This document shows, piece after piece, positions 10,360 through 21,493 of a stretch of 64,000 nucleotides of DNA. A program made the translations under genes and the position numbers. Below the pieces are notes generated by a model. The model saw only the letters and a list, made by a program, of their open reading frames with translations, did not search any database and was not told the origin of the DNA. Numbering within the stretch: position 1 is the stretch's first letter; each line of letters opens with the position of its first letter. Source of the DNA: Brachypterus glaber (lineage: Eukaryota; Arthropoda; Insecta; Coleoptera; Kateretidae); assembly GCA_958510825.1 (NCBI GenBank), contig OY294049.1, positions 39,274,774-39,338,773 on the forward strand. Direction: 5' to 3'.

Positions 10360-11058
10360 TTATGACGAGTTGTGGTTATTCACCCGTGACGAGGTTTTTC
10401 CTATCAAAGACTTCCATATTGCAGGTAAGTGGTAACCAGTGTCCCGATTGATATTGTTAGGATGCTTGATGATTTCTATCCATTCCCGTATCTTCCTTGG
10501 CATTTTTCTGTTTTCTGTTAATATTTGTTTTGTTTCAGACAAATTGATTTTATGACCTGTTTCACGTACATGTTCGGCTACTGCCGATAAGGAAATTTGT
10601 TTCTTTCTTATATTGCGCTCATGCTCTTGAAGTCTTGTAGAAATTTTTCTCTTAGTTTCACCTATGTAAACCGTACCACAGGAGCAGGGTATTTTATATA
10701 CGCCTTCTGAACTCAGGGGTATTTTGTCTTTTGTTGAAGTCAAACATTGACCTAATTTTTGGTTGGACCGAAATATAGGCTTAATATTTGACTTCTTCAA
10801 AAGTTTACCTATTTTTTCCGTGATACCGCTTACATAGGGAAGTATAACTTGTGTCTGTCTGTCATTGTCACTATTGTCCTGTTGTTTGGGTCTGGGATTT
10901 CTGTATTTGTATATGGTCTTATTAATGTCTTTTTTGGTATAACCGTTCATGGTCAAGGCTTTGGTTAGTTTAAGGAGTTCTGTGTCTAGGGAATTCTTGT
11001 CTGAAATCATGAAAGCCCTATGAACAAGTGAATTAACTACTAGGATTTTCTTTCGCAC
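10360..11058 (-). pseudogene. Penelope-like RT linker plus GIY-YIG endonuclease
   Basis: The 232-residue frame starts in the RT thumb/linker (LVVNSLVHRAFMISD, a block typical of PLEs). It continues through a Lys-rich linker (residues 45-100) into the endonuclease. GVYKI (119-123) and TVYIGET (129-135) are the GIY and YIG boxes. CSC (125-127) with His163 and His169 makes up the Cys/His cluster typical of PLE nucleases. R142 in TRLQEH and E192 in REWIEI are the expected active-site Arg and Glu. The RT catalytic core is absent, so this is a 5'-truncated, non-autonomous copy, although the endonuclease part is intact. The ATG is only the first Met in an open end. Confidence 0.88.
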
Positions 11059-11201
11059 AAAGCTGTTTTAAGTTATCCCATAATATATGGTTTTTTGTAA
11101 CGATTAAGAAAGAAATCTTTAACCAGTGTTAAAATGTAATAAAATCAAATTTAATTTTTAAAAAATTGTAATAATATTTTTTTTTTCAAAAGCTATTTAT
11201 A

Positions 11202-11776
11202 GTCCGTCCAATTATGCAAGATAGTAGTTTAAAATTCCCGCGATTTTTAAGCAACATCATTGGTTAAAAACTCTTACCTTTTAACATATAAAATATTGTG
11301 ACATTTTTTGTCTATGACAATGATTGACGGTCGTTAAAGCTAATAAAAGAAGAGAAAGTTACATAAAAAATGGTTATACTTAGTTATTTTGTATGGTATT
11401 GAAAAAGGTACTTTTTTGGTTTATTCTTCAAACACTCACACTAAATTAGCATATTCTACATGTTGTACAAACGTAAATTATATTGAACACAAGGAAAACA
11501 TCATATTTTTATTTTACAATTACAACTTAAGGCATATCCAGAGGCTTGCATAACAACCATTACAACATACATGACGACACAACAAGCCAATCCTGGCATC
11601 GCATTCTTATATACTATGCTTATTGTGCAAGTCTTTGGATAGGCTCTTTCCAGGAAAACAGTAGCGACATCTGTTAAATTTTTGATACCCTACGATTTAT
11701 GCATAATTATGCTGTTTATGCGCTCTGTGGTGTAAAACGGGCCGCGTTCCTTACTATCTTGCATAACTGGACGGAG
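11202..11776. mobile_element. 575-bp Tc1/mariner-like non-autonomous element
   Basis: Terminal inverted repeats of about 24 bp (TCCGTCCARTTATGCAAGAT) are flanked by TA at 11200-11201 and 11777-11778. There is no transposase frame. A smaller inverted-repeat element sits inside it. Confidence 0.75.
11535..11641. mobile_element. 107-bp nested inverted-repeat element
   Basis: TATCCAGAGGCTTGCA at the left is matched in inverse by TGCAAGTCTTTGGATA at the right (about 16 of 18 matching). It lies inside the 11202-11776 element and shares the word TTGCATAA with its host's termini. It may be a nested insertion or a sub-terminal repeat. Confidence 0.55.
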
Positions 11777-12259
11777 TATAGTTTTTGCATTTTAATAAAT
11801 TAGTTCTACTAACAGTAGGTAAAGTTTAAAATTTATAAACTGTCTGGTAAATGTTTCTGTCTTACCTTGACCTAAAAAGTACAAAGTTGCAATTTGTTTA
11901 AACAGTCTTTAAAATACTGAAAGCTTAATTAGTTTCTGCGGAAAATTGCAGACTGGAGGATACTTTTGCGAAAATCCCTATATTAATAAATTTGCTGAAA
12001 TGTTACACAGTAATACTGTCACAGTATTAACTAAATTCTGTGACCTAGATTAGGTTGAAAATTAGAGTATAAAGTGAACTTCAAATGATAGCTAAGCTTG
12101 TGGCACTAATCAGCTCCACGGTTAATTGGAGAGTTATCTTAAATCTTATAATTTGTGTAGAGGAATCGAACCTATTTTTGTACAGTTTTCTAATTTCGTA
12201 CAGACAGAAAAATTAAAAACCAACCAACCAACCAACCATAAATACCAACTGCTAATAAT

Positions 12260-12669
12260 CCACACAGAAAAAAATATTCTAATATGAAATATTTGTAAAA
12301 TTTGTTGCAAGTAAAAAAATACCTAATTTAACTAATTTTGAAAATTATTGTTTTAATTCAGTTAGTACTTACTAGTTTTCAAGAAATAATAATATTTTTC
12401 ATTAATTATAGTATTTAAATATTCTGTATAAATACAAACTCTTTATTTCATTTAATTACCTTTAAAACTTGATACAAGAAATTTTATTATTTAAACCAAG
12501 CCCTTTTACATGATTTAAGTTTCAACCTGTTGGTCTTAGTAAGATACGTATTCAACTTCAGTCAAGCAAAACATTTAATTTAAGTACTAAACATGCTTTC
12601 TGATATACAAACAATTGAGTCACTTGACTTGAATTACGTAATTTTTTTAAGTAATTATTTCTCTGTGTG
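12260..12669. mobile_element. AT-rich TIR element, weak
   Basis: CACACAGAAAAAAAT at the left is roughly inverted at the right (ATTATTTCTCTGTGTG). Internal sequence resembles 2030-2165 and 17620-17770. A short (AACC)n run precedes it at about 12218-12238. Ends are approximate. Confidence 0.4.
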
Positions 12670-13840
12670 TCATTGCTAAATTTTTAGAATTGCTAAAACA
12701 GTGTTTTATTAAGAAACTCGTTATTTTGCTTCATTATTTATAACACCATGAAAGACATGTAGCAAATAATTATTGTAAGGTTTCCTTTATCAGCGATTTC
12801 TGCAGAATTTACATTATTGTCTCTCAGCCTTTCAGAGTTTAAAATAAACTGTCATCCACAGAAAGCCTACAGAAGCAGAAATGTTATCAACTTTTCTCAA
12901 GTATCTAATTTGTTGTGCATGTGCTGTAACAAATTCCTTTCAGATGGATGCCTGCTTATCATTGAATTTTTATAAATTTACAAAATCACTGAAGTTTCTG
13001 CTTTCTGCCATACCATTTAATTGGGGTGAACAAAAAAAAAACTAAACAAAGTGAATAAATGAATAGAATTACATAAAAAAAGTTAACTTTGGCTTCGAAA
13101 ATAAACAAAATATTAAACGATAAACTTTTACTTAAATGTCAAGAAGATTCTACATTTTTTTCTTTTTCTTTTCGACTAAAATTTCGTTAAATTTATTTAG
13201 AAAATATTCCATTTAGTGAGTTCAATAACAGAAAATCATTGTTTTGTTTGCTAAAACTTCTCATATCTGCTTTTAATGGCTCATCTGTTCTTATATGAGT
13301 TAGGAATGATAAAAAGTTGAACATGTTTTTACAATAAAGATTTAATTTTCTATCGAAACGTAGCAGGGCCGGCCAATAAATCTTATTTTCCGACCATACT
13401 ATGTTTCTAGTTTGAAGCAAAAGGAAATTTATTCGCGATACTAGTTAAGTTTAAGCATTTTCGAAAGCCCAAACATCTAAAACGATGATCTCGATAACGA
13501 AAACTTTGTTCAAAGATGTTAAAAAGTGCAATAAATTCGTAAGTTAACTTAAGATTTATAAGCGCGTATTGGAGACAAATCATCTAAAAACTTTCAAAAG
13601 TTGGAAAACATATTATAAAAGTCCTAAGTTACAAATTGGGTAACATTTAAGTACTAAATAACAATATTAAGGGATCTTTTACAAATTAAGTCATGTTTTT
13701 AGGGATGGGATATATCTGGCAGTCCATTATAACCCTAAAGACATGGTATTGCATTTAAAACTCTTTTTTTCTACGACCACAAATGAAAACGACAAATTTT
13801 ACACGATTTAGAGAGTAAGAAAGTGTCAAGATTTATCAGA
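12670..13840. other. unassigned AT-rich DNA
   Basis: No gene recognised. The 75-codon minus-strand frame at 13193-13420 lacks family features. Confidence 0.35.
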
Positions 13841-13859
13841 AAGACTGGAAAAATTCAAA

Positions 13860-14217
13860 AAAGTGTTTGGACCAAATGCGTTTTGTTCCGTCACAATGTA
13901 TAAAATTCGTTTTGTTTCGGTTAAAATTGGACATAATGCTGAATTGCAGGTTATAATAAAGAAAATTAACACTTCAATATCAGCTGTCTTTTCGAAATTG
14001 TCGCCCCCTAGCGGCAAAACAACATAATGCGTTTTGATCCGACTACATTTGTGGACAAAAAGCGTTTTGATGTGAACCTTATACTTTGCGCCTGAATTAC
14101 ACAGGGACATAATGCTGTTTTAAACGTTTCGTTTATACAGGACTGTACAGCACAAAAAAAAAATTTTCCAATCCGCTTCAAACTCAATTTTGGCCAAATT
14201 GGACAAAATGCGTTTTG
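13860..14217. repeat. irregular repeats of ACAWAATGCGTTTTG
   Basis: The word ATGCGTTTTG or a close variant, often preceded by GGACA or GACCA, recurs at about 13872, 13897, 13933, 14026, 14060, 14110 and 14206 with uneven spacing. It is neither a regular tandem array nor a hairpin. The 94-codon frame crossing it is judged a by-product. Confidence 0.6.
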
Positions 14218-14241
14218 AAAAGTTGCTCCTCATTTATACTT

Positions 14242-14398
14242 AGGGAACGTTCAAGTATTACGGAACGCAAATTTTGATCATTTTGGAACCCCCCCCCCCC
14301 CCTGTAACGCTATTTTCCTATACCATCAACATGGGCGTAACACTTCAAAATGACCCCCACCCCCCCTTGGAGCGTTACGTAATACTTGAACGTTCCCT
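14242..14398. mobile_element. 157-bp hairpin MITE, AGGGAACGTTCAAGTATTAC family
   Basis: Both ends carry AGGGAACGTTCAAGTATTAC in inverted orientation, and the inverted arms continue to a C-run (14288-14302) and its partial partner. Family members lie at 19873-20113 (complete) and, as partial copies, near 20340-20405 and 60958-61056. No ORF. Confidence 0.8.
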
Positions 14399-15742
14399 TG
14401 TTTACTGGAGCATCATTTAAATATTATCAACTACAAAGAAATTTCTCGACTGAATAAAGGTTATATATTTGATTAGATATCTTAGCGAAAAGAATGGAAT
14501 CTGAAAAGGCTCAGTTCGGTGACTTTGAAAGGGTGTTATTTTTCAGCAATTATTTCAGTAATAAAAGTCATTTGAAGTGAAAACAGTTATACAAAAGAGT
14601 CATTTTTTATTGTGCCTCTATACTTTATTCGGATTATAAGTATAAAAACTTCAAGTCTAGACCAACAAAAGATCTTTAGAATTTTATTCATATTTATAAG
14701 TTTATCTAACTTTGAAATTTAAAAGAGTAGTATAGGATTACAATTTTAATAATGGGATCCACAGAGAGGAATGAATAAACTATACTAAAAACAAGTATAG
14801 GAAAGACGCCTAATTTCGGACGGTTTCCTAATTTCGGATAGTAGTGTATCTAAGATACTATCTGCAGAGGTAAACAGAAACCTATGTTTTTGCGAAGCGA
14901 AAAGTCAAACTAACCAACAACAAACCATTTAAAAATAGTTTATTGTTTTACTAAGAGGAAAAGTGAAGTTTTTTTACTAGTCTGTAGAATTTACCGACGA
15001 CGCAAAGCGGAGTACGGAAACTACAGACGAGTAAAAAAAGCATACTTTTTTTCTTCAAGCATCCTATTTTTTTTAAATATTAATTTTTGAATTTAATTTA
15101 TTCCGTAATAAAGTATGTTTTTTTATTAAAATAGGCCAATAAAACCCTTTCGAAATAAACTTAAACCTTCCTTAGCTCATTTTATTTTTTTTTCGTAGGC
15201 TATATACACTTTTCGCGATTTCGATGGTAACTTGTCTAATGTAGCATTTGCAATTTCGGAGAGATATGTAGGTGTATAAACCATATATTCTTCTTTAATC
15301 ATTTTTAATCAATTTCACACAAGGTTTTTGCACAGAATCTCGAGTCAACCACCTGTTTACATAATAAACAAGCAAGTTTGAAGTATGGTTGTCATCAAAG
15401 TCAAAGAGTGCTGCCGCCAGTGGTGGTTTTGCTAACTAACTTTTTTTTACGGCGTACAACAATGAACTCATTTTTTTACTGTAAAAACATATATCACTTC
15501 TAACTAGTGTGTTCAGTTATAAAATATGAACATTTTAGTACGCTTGAAGAAAAAGTAATTAAATTTTAAAGATGTTCGAAAATTAGATTTTTTATAGTAT
15601 GCAAGACGGACCTGGCTGGTAAATACATGTTTAAACTTTGAAGGCGACACTAAACTAACAACAACTGCGAAACAAAATTGAAGTGGTATAATTTCAGTTC
15701 AATGTTCGGCTTTTATTGAACAATACTATCCTTATGTATATC
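14399..15742. other. unassigned AT-rich DNA
   Basis: No gene, RNA or repeat partner recognised in this stretch. Confidence 0.35.
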
Positions 15743-16023
15743 TACAGGGTGATTTTTTGGAATCGCACACACCTCTGACTTTTTTATTTGAATTTTATGA
15801 GCTTCTTTGTTTATAACAAACCAATATATAACTAATATTTATTATTATAGGCTTCAAAGTTATCTACTTTTATTTTTAATTAACTTCAAAACTACTTATA
15901 TTGGAATATACTGGATTTTCAATAAAACCTGCAGGGACTCATACCTCTGCATTAAAATTTTTAATTAAAATTATTCTCGCTAATAGTACTAAAATATACA
16001 GTGTACCATAAAAAAGGACAACC

Positions 16024-16028
<5 letters not shown>
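15743..16028. mobile_element. MITE with TACAGGGTGATTTTTT termini
   Basis: Left TACAGGGTGATTTTTT and right (reversed) TACAGGGTTGTCCTTTTTT are terminal inverted repeats. The right end runs directly into a (TA)n tract. Elements with a TACAGGGTG start recur at 49523-50202 and 52666-53356. Confidence 0.6.

Positions 16029-16076
<48 letters not shown>
16027..16076. repeat. (TA)25 microsatellite
   Basis: Uninterrupted TA dinucleotides directly at the right end of the MITE at 15743-16028. The tract may have expanded from the TA target site. Confidence 0.95.
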
Positions 16077-16077
<1 letters not shown>

Positions 16078-16704
16078 GATTTCACTGATGATAGTAGCTA
16101 TTTTAAATGGCATACATAAAAAGAATATAAAACACATGTAAAATGCATTTTATTCGAGAAAGAAGAACAAATAGCGATAATATAAGAAATAATAGTTATA
16201 TTGCATGGAATAAAATTAATTCAAAATTTTCAAATTAAGATCCAAATTTAGATCTATATATAAAGAGTATTTTATAATAGGGGAAATAAATTCCCGCTAA
16301 AATTCGTGACGTCATAGGTTAGAATGCACAGAACGTAGATTGAAGTTTTGACAGTTGCTATAACCTAACCTAGAAAATACATGAATAATAAAATAAGAAT
16401 GAGAGAGGGAAAAAATAAATTAATGATTTTAAATTGCAATACGGATAATGGTATTCAACAAATTGTTTTGTAAATAAATAAGCATATAAATAATGTAATG
16501 TAATAACGTATTATTATATTATTAATTAAATATAATAAATTATTTGTATTTATCCCAGTATCAATTTATAAATTTAAACAAAACAATTACAACAGTGTGT
16601 ATGTCGAGTACATACAATATATTAAACAAAGCAACGTTTGTCACAAAATACATGTTGAATTTAAATTTATGTCTAGGGGAGACTTGGGGTGGCTGCACTT
16701 TAAA

Positions 16705-16817
16705 CATACGGGCAAATCCATGATAACTGACCTTACAGCCGCCGTAATAAAATGTTTAAAAGAAAGTGTCATTTTTTCGGCGGCTGTAACGTCAGTTACT
16801 ATGGATTTACCCATACG
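16705..16817. mobile_element. short palindromic MITE-like element
   Basis: Arms 16705-16744 and 16778-16817 are inverted repeats (for instance CTGACCTTACAGCCGCCG against CGGCGGCTGTAACGTCAG) with a 33-bp loop. The 88-codon frame at 16597-16863 reads through both arms and is not considered a gene. Confidence 0.7.
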
Positions 16818-16899
16818 CAGAAAAATTGTATTGTGCGGTTTAGAAATGGCTGCTTTTAGATAAGCAAATTTACACCAAGTAGTGGCACACTACTTACCT

Positions 16900-18410
16900 T
16901 AAAAAAAGTCTAAGTCCATATAACAGGCGTGTATTTAAATTAGTTTTCTTTTTTACCAACTGCGTCCATTATTTCGTTTTATTGCTACATTCTATAAAAG
17001 ATCCAACCAAGCATTTTCAAACTGATGCAATTAAACGAACCACATTTAAAATTCTACTGTTAAACCATTTGACAGTTAACCTTAGTTTCTGTTTGAAATA
17101 TTTATACTTACATTTTAGGGAATTTTAATCCATAACGGCAACACCGTTTGTGCGCGACTCGGCAACAGCGGAAAAAAACGCCTTGCCTTTTAAATTAAAC
17201 AATTTTATTTGTCAGTGTCAGTACTTTGTGTAGATTTCATTTGGTCGGTCCCACGTCTCCCCTGTTTGAAGTGACAATAATGGCGTCCTTACAAAATTAA
17301 TTAAAACATTTCATTTGTTTTGCTAGTCAGTTTTATTGTCGGACATAATGAAACATAATTCAGATTGTGATAGTGGTGGGTCAGTTCAGCGGCAAAACGA
17401 CTATAAAAGATAACTCGAGAACTCGTTAAACATTTATATTGTTATTGGCCAGTGCCTCATTTGGTCCTAGCACAAGTGTTTGTATCGTTTGGAAAATACT
17501 GCACTGGAACGATTTTAATTGAAAAAATTATTGCATAATAAAGTATGAAATATTATTACATAATATATTATAAAACAAAATTATTAGCGGTATATTTCGT
17601 CCAAACGAATTTTTCATTTTTGTCTAATTCTTATATGAAGTATTTTTTATGCTCAGTTAGTACAAGTTTCCAAAAAAGTATTAGTACCATTTTTCATTAT
17701 TTTCAGTACTTCAAATACTTAAACCAAGAACTTTTACGTGATTCACCTATTGGTCTAAGCTTTAATCAAATTAAATATTAGATTTAAGTGGGTACAACAA
17801 TTCCGCACAATTGCGTGGTCAAGAAAGTTAGCTGTTTCAATCTTGCCTCAAAAACAATTGAATTTTGACAGTTCCGTATGCAAGAGAAATCTTTTCTGTC
17901 CAAACCTTTCATTTCGTAACAGTTTTCGAAAAACACATATTTTAGTTAATATAGTAGAAAAAAAGTGTTAATAACTCGCTAAAGAAGTGTAATTTCCTCG
18001 CTCGTTTTCTATAAACTCACTCGGCTCCCGCCTCGTGCGTTGATATGAAACTCGTTACGAAATGACTCACTTTGTTTAATCTTCCCTTATTTTCTTAAAA
18101 TTAATAAAAAATTTAATTTATCGCGAAGCATGTCTGTAGTGTGTATAAATTTTGTGTCTTTTGGTGCTTAACCTCGCTCGAAACGGTAGCATTCACCGAC
18201 AGATATGGGTCAGAGCACCAGCTTCAGTCAGTAATTAGTATTCAATTCCTCCTCAACACGTATTGTTCTTTTCGCACAAAATCACAAAAATCAAAGCTAT
18301 GAACTTTCTATGAATATACATATAGTCAAACTGCTCTCCCAAAATGCTATCGCGCGCTCACTAGGATAAATCTGTATCTACAGATTTCTAGAGGAGAAAT
18401 ACTAGATCTA
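16900..18410. other. unassigned AT-rich DNA
   Basis: No gene recognised. 17620-17775 shares words with the degenerate family at 2030-2165 and 12380-12540; its 78-codon frame has no family features. 17140-17290 is less AT-rich but has no reading frame or splice context I can defend. Confidence 0.35.
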
Positions 18411-18415
18411 GTCAG

Positions 18416-19310
18416 GTTATCTATTCTCGGGCTCGAGAGAACGTGAACAATTTTCGTAGGAAGGGAACTGATCACATCATATCAAAGTTCCCGAAAACTA
18501 TAAAATGCTATTCTTGAACAGTAGTGAGCGTGATGGGATCTCTGCAGCCGGCTGCAGCGTTGCCAAGTATTTTAGCGGATTTTAACCAATCAGATTATGC
18601 GAAACGAGTTTGCGTGCGCAGGCTGTAATTATTTTCATTATTTGTAAACAAGTTTCTGTGGTTTGAATAATTTTTATAATTAATATCTAAAAATTAATGT
18701 GTAAGAAATGAGAATAAAAACAGAAAAAGATCTGCGCCCACCAGCAGCCAACAAAAAAAAATACTTTAAAATTTTATTCAGCACAACCGTCTTGTCAATA
18801 GTGGGCTGTTTACCCTGAATTCACTATAATTTTTTTGTTGGAAAGTTGGAAAGGGTCGGCCCTAGCCAACACTTCCCGTTATTCGTTCTCCATTTGATCT
18901 TCCGCATCTTGCAGATCTCCCAAAAGGGCAACAGCCCCCACAATTTTCAAATCGTCCATCGTTATATTATTATTATTATTATATGTATAATAATGTATAA
19001 TAATTTATAAATATAAAAAATCTTTTATTAATTACGATTAACTATTATAAAACAAAACGGTATTCAAATTAACAACACAAAACCAAAGCAAAAATAGGGT
19101 TATGTTCGAATGCGCGCGACTAACTTATATGTCAAAATTTCCGTGAACGACCGCTTCTCACGATCCCGAGTAGTAGAAGTAAAGTTCCTCAATTTTCGTG
19201 CGAAGTGAAGTTCAAGAATAAGTAGTTTTGCGTTTCGAGAGAAAGAATATGCAACCCACACTACCTTTCTCCCGGGAATGCGTTCTCTCGAGCCCGAGAA
19301 TACATACCCA
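18416..19310. mobile_element. approx. 0.9-kb TIR element, possibly PIF/Harbinger-derived
   Basis: Perfect 22-bp inverted repeats containing ATTCTCGGGCTCGAGAGAAC lie at 18422-18443 and 19281-19302. Diverged sub-terminal inverted similarity (ATTCTTGAAC against GTTCAAGAAT) extends inward. Between them, on the minus strand, is a very short transposase-like start at 18879-18959. The exact outer ends and target duplication are uncertain. Confidence 0.6.
18879..18959 (-). pseudogene. possible N-terminus of a Harbinger-type transposase
   Basis: A 26-codon frame begins MDDLKIVGAVALLGD and ends with DAEDQMENE before a stop. Its acidic M-D-D/E start with a hydrophobic helix resembles the N-terminus of PIF/Harbinger nucleases, in which the next region is Arg-rich and begins RR..WVRP. 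The stop falls just before where that would be. Frame, composition (much less AT-rich than the flanks) and position inside a TIR element support a decayed transposase. The similarity is from memory of the family and weak. Confidence 0.3.
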
Positions 19311-19715
19311 GAAGAGCTTGCAAAGGAATAAGGTAATAAATCTTTATCTAGCGCTGGTCCTTAATTACAGTTTTTTCGCATTTAATCCTCAGTTTTACAC
19401 ACTTTCTTAGTTTGTTAGGTAATATACTATTTTAATCTATAGAGAAAATAATTTGCATAATATTCTTTATTTTACTAATAACAGTCACACATAGTAATAC
19501 ATTTTGTCCATTATCTATACAATGGTAATTTGATTTCCTCCACCCGGAGGCATCAGCTGCAATGCTACGTAGTTGTTATTGTTGATTCAAAACTTGATTG
19601 TTTCCAATACCAATTTTCAATAGAATTGCAAAAAATAAAACCAGTACATGTTAAATATTTGTACTTATGTTTGTAAAAAATGAAAAATATCCAAACTGTA
19701 AAACTATGGTAATAT

Positions 19716-19868
19716 AGTCTGACACACGGTATAAAACTAAGACGAAAGGGGAAGATAGGTGCAAACACTCCGATGAAAGCGAATTCAGTCCAAACGTGTG
19801 CGTAGTTTGATGTTATGGTATAATTTTTTGCCGCATCCTTTCTGTAGCTATAGAACCGTGTGTCAGAC
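19716..19868. mobile_element. MITE with GTCTGACACACGGT termini, copy 2
   Basis: AGTCTGACACACGGT at the left and ACCGTGTGTCAGAC at the right are perfect inverted termini. The interior has the GACGAAAGGGGAAG segment seen inverted in copy 1 (8997-9164). The right end is only 4 bp from the next MITE. Confidence 0.75.
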
Positions 19869-19872
19869 AACA

Positions 19873-20113
19873 AGGGAACGTTTGAGTATAACGTAACGCA
19901 AATTGTACCAAAATTCATACACTTCATACCCCGTTTCTCGCGTTATTAAAGGCTGTAGAGATTTCATATTTTGGCTACCCCCCCCAAATAGGGAGTGTGT
20001 TAGGGGGGTATCCAAAATATGAAATCTCTACAGCCTTTAATAACGCGGGAACGGGGGTATGAAGGGTATTAATTTTGGTACAATTTGCGTTACGCAATAC
20101 TTGAACGTTCCCT
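19873..20113. mobile_element. 241-bp near-perfect hairpin MITE
   Basis: The whole element folds on itself. AGGGAACGTTTGAGTAT at the left matches ATACTTGAACGTTCCCT at the right, and the inner arms around GGCTGTAGAGATTTCATA are exact inverted copies up to a loop at about 19990-20000. Same family as 14242-14398. No coding. Confidence 0.85.
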
Positions 20114-20202
20114 AACTGCAGTTTATATAGATTATGTGGGATTTCTAGTAGTATTAAACTGCAGTTTAAAACGTAACTTATTTTAAAATCTTTAAACATG
20201 TA

Positions 20203-20322
20203 GCTTGGTTCTAAAAGGGCCAATGTCACTTTGTCAATAGCAGCGTTTTGAAAATATTACATCAAAGTTGATGTGAAAACGCTGCTATTGACAAAGTGAC
20301 ATTGGCCCTTTTAGAACCAAGC
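20203..20322. repeat. perfect 47-bp inverted repeat, 26-nt spacer
   Basis: Arms 20203-20249 and 20276-20322 are exact reverse complements and contain AAAGGGCCAATGTCACTTTG. The spacer itself contains ACATCAA...TTGATGT. A fragment of the same arm, AAAAGGGCCAATGTCA, appears at 35965-35980, so it is probably a MITE terminus family. Confidence 0.9.
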
Positions 20323-20339
20323 CACAGAAATAAACTTAG

Positions 20340-20405
20340 TAAAAAAAGGATATAAAGGTCCAAAATGATCAAAATTTGCGTTACGTAATACTTGAACCTT
20401 CCCTT
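20340..20405. mobile_element. partial end of the AGGGAACG hairpin MITE family
   Basis: GCGTTACGTAATACTTGAACCTTCCCT matches the right end of the copies at 14242-14398 and 19873-20113, preceded by ATGATCAAAATTTGCG as in 14265-14285. No left end is visible, so it is a fragment or solo end. Confidence 0.6.
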
Positions 20406-20619
20406 GTGTAAAAAGGAAAAAAAACTTCTTCCTGTATACATATAGAGGAAGATTATAATAAAAATACTACTGCTAACAAAATAATACCTTCCACTTATAT
20501 TCATTAAAATCAAAAACGAAAAAAATAAAATAAATAAATTTTTTTTTTCGTAAAATAATCCAAATTGTAAGTAAGTAAGTAAGAAGTTAAGTCGAGTTAT
20601 CGTGGTCACAAATTTTCCA

Positions 20620-20715
20620 GACACACAGGCCGGCTGACCGACAGACAGATTTTTTTTTTGACAGAAATCATATTTTTTGAATATAAAACGTCGAGAAACG
20701 TAAACAATTTTTTAC
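20620..20715. repeat. GACA-microsatellite-bearing dispersed motif
   Basis: CCGACAGACAGA is followed by a T-run and by ATAAAACGTCGAGAAACG. The same order (GACA/GTCT core, then AAAACGTCGAGAAA) recurs at 24700-24790, 30379-30460 and 49126-49220, marking a shared repeat component. Confidence 0.6.
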
Positions 20716-20858
20716 CAACGCAAGACTTTCCTCGGGGAAAGTTAAATGTTTATTTTGGACCTAGCTTAGTGACTATTCAAGCTTGTAAAAACGTTTGCAG
20801 AAGCAATAGCACAGTAATGTATCTAATCAGACCGCTGCCCATCAGGCCGAATAAGTTT

Positions 20859-20913
20859 GGGACGGGACGGCCAAGTCCGGGACGGGAGAATCCGGGATGG
20901 GAAAATCCGGGAG
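20859..20913. repeat. short GC-rich tandem repeat (CCGGGAYGGGARAAT)
   Basis: Three to four imperfect 13-16-bp units with GGGACGGGA cores. It stands out as GC-rich in AT-rich DNA. Frames across it on both strands are artefacts. Confidence 0.7.
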
Positions 20914-21117
20914 TCAACCGAGTGTGAAATGAGCAAGTCCGGTTATCGGTCCAGTTCAAGTCGGATGCCTTACGACCTGGATTAGTCCACATAATGTCGG
21001 ATTATATGGCCACTAGACAACTAAATAATATACCTAGTTACTTCGGATTATATGTATAACCCAAGCCAGGTTACCTATCTAAAAGAATTGATCTAAAGTC
21101 GCTTAATTTAATTGTTC

Positions 21118-21493
21118 TACGACTGCTTTAGAATATAAGAAAATACACACACTTTTCAAACATAGAATGAATCCATTCTAGCTCTAGATACGGTATAAAC
21201 ATTCCGTATCAAGTGTTAGAATGAGCACATGTAGTGTCATCTCTTGTTTCTAAAACTAAAGAAAACTGTAGCAAAATTAGAAAAAATATATTTATTTTAC
21301 CATGAAATATTGAATAATTTAATGCAATTTAAAGTTTTGCGTTAAAATTACATAAAGTTTATTAGTTTTTCTTAATATTTGACCAGTTTTTTATCAATTT
21401 AGTTCAAAAAATTAAAACTGTTCCATCTATTGTTAAATATTTAAACCTGATATCTGTCACAACAATCTGACATAACCTTCAATTTTTGCATTA
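21118..21493 (+). repeat. 376-bp dispersed repeat family B, copy 1
   Basis: Aligns end to end with 36027-36402 in the same orientation and equal length, at more than 90 percent identity by eye. Shared landmarks are GAATGAATCCATTCTAGCTC and AATTGTTAAATATTTAAACC-like sequence near the 3' end. No terminal inverted repeats or ORF were seen. Blunt, equal ends suggest a complete element. Confidence 0.8.

Larger units (their letters stand above)
10198..11060 (-). mobile_element. Penelope-like element, 5'-truncated, copy 2
   Basis: Reading leftward it has the C-terminal part of the PLE polyprotein, a hammerhead-like motif and a 3' end that stops at the same base as copy 1 (1-334). The 5' end falls at the RT-endonuclease linker near 11060. 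The copies lie in inverted orientation about 10 kb apart. Confidence 0.85.

Noticed and set aside
12162..12174. tRNA T-arm-like GGTTCGATTCC on the minus strand
   Set aside because: No A-box at the right distance, no acceptor or anticodon stems.
16597..16863. 88-codon frame
   Set aside because: Reads through both arms of an inverted repeat; composition and structure explain it.
19565..20624. Three minus-strand frames of 84-120 codons
   Set aside because: They run through MITE hairpins, a perfect inverted repeat and tandem GTAA; no family features.
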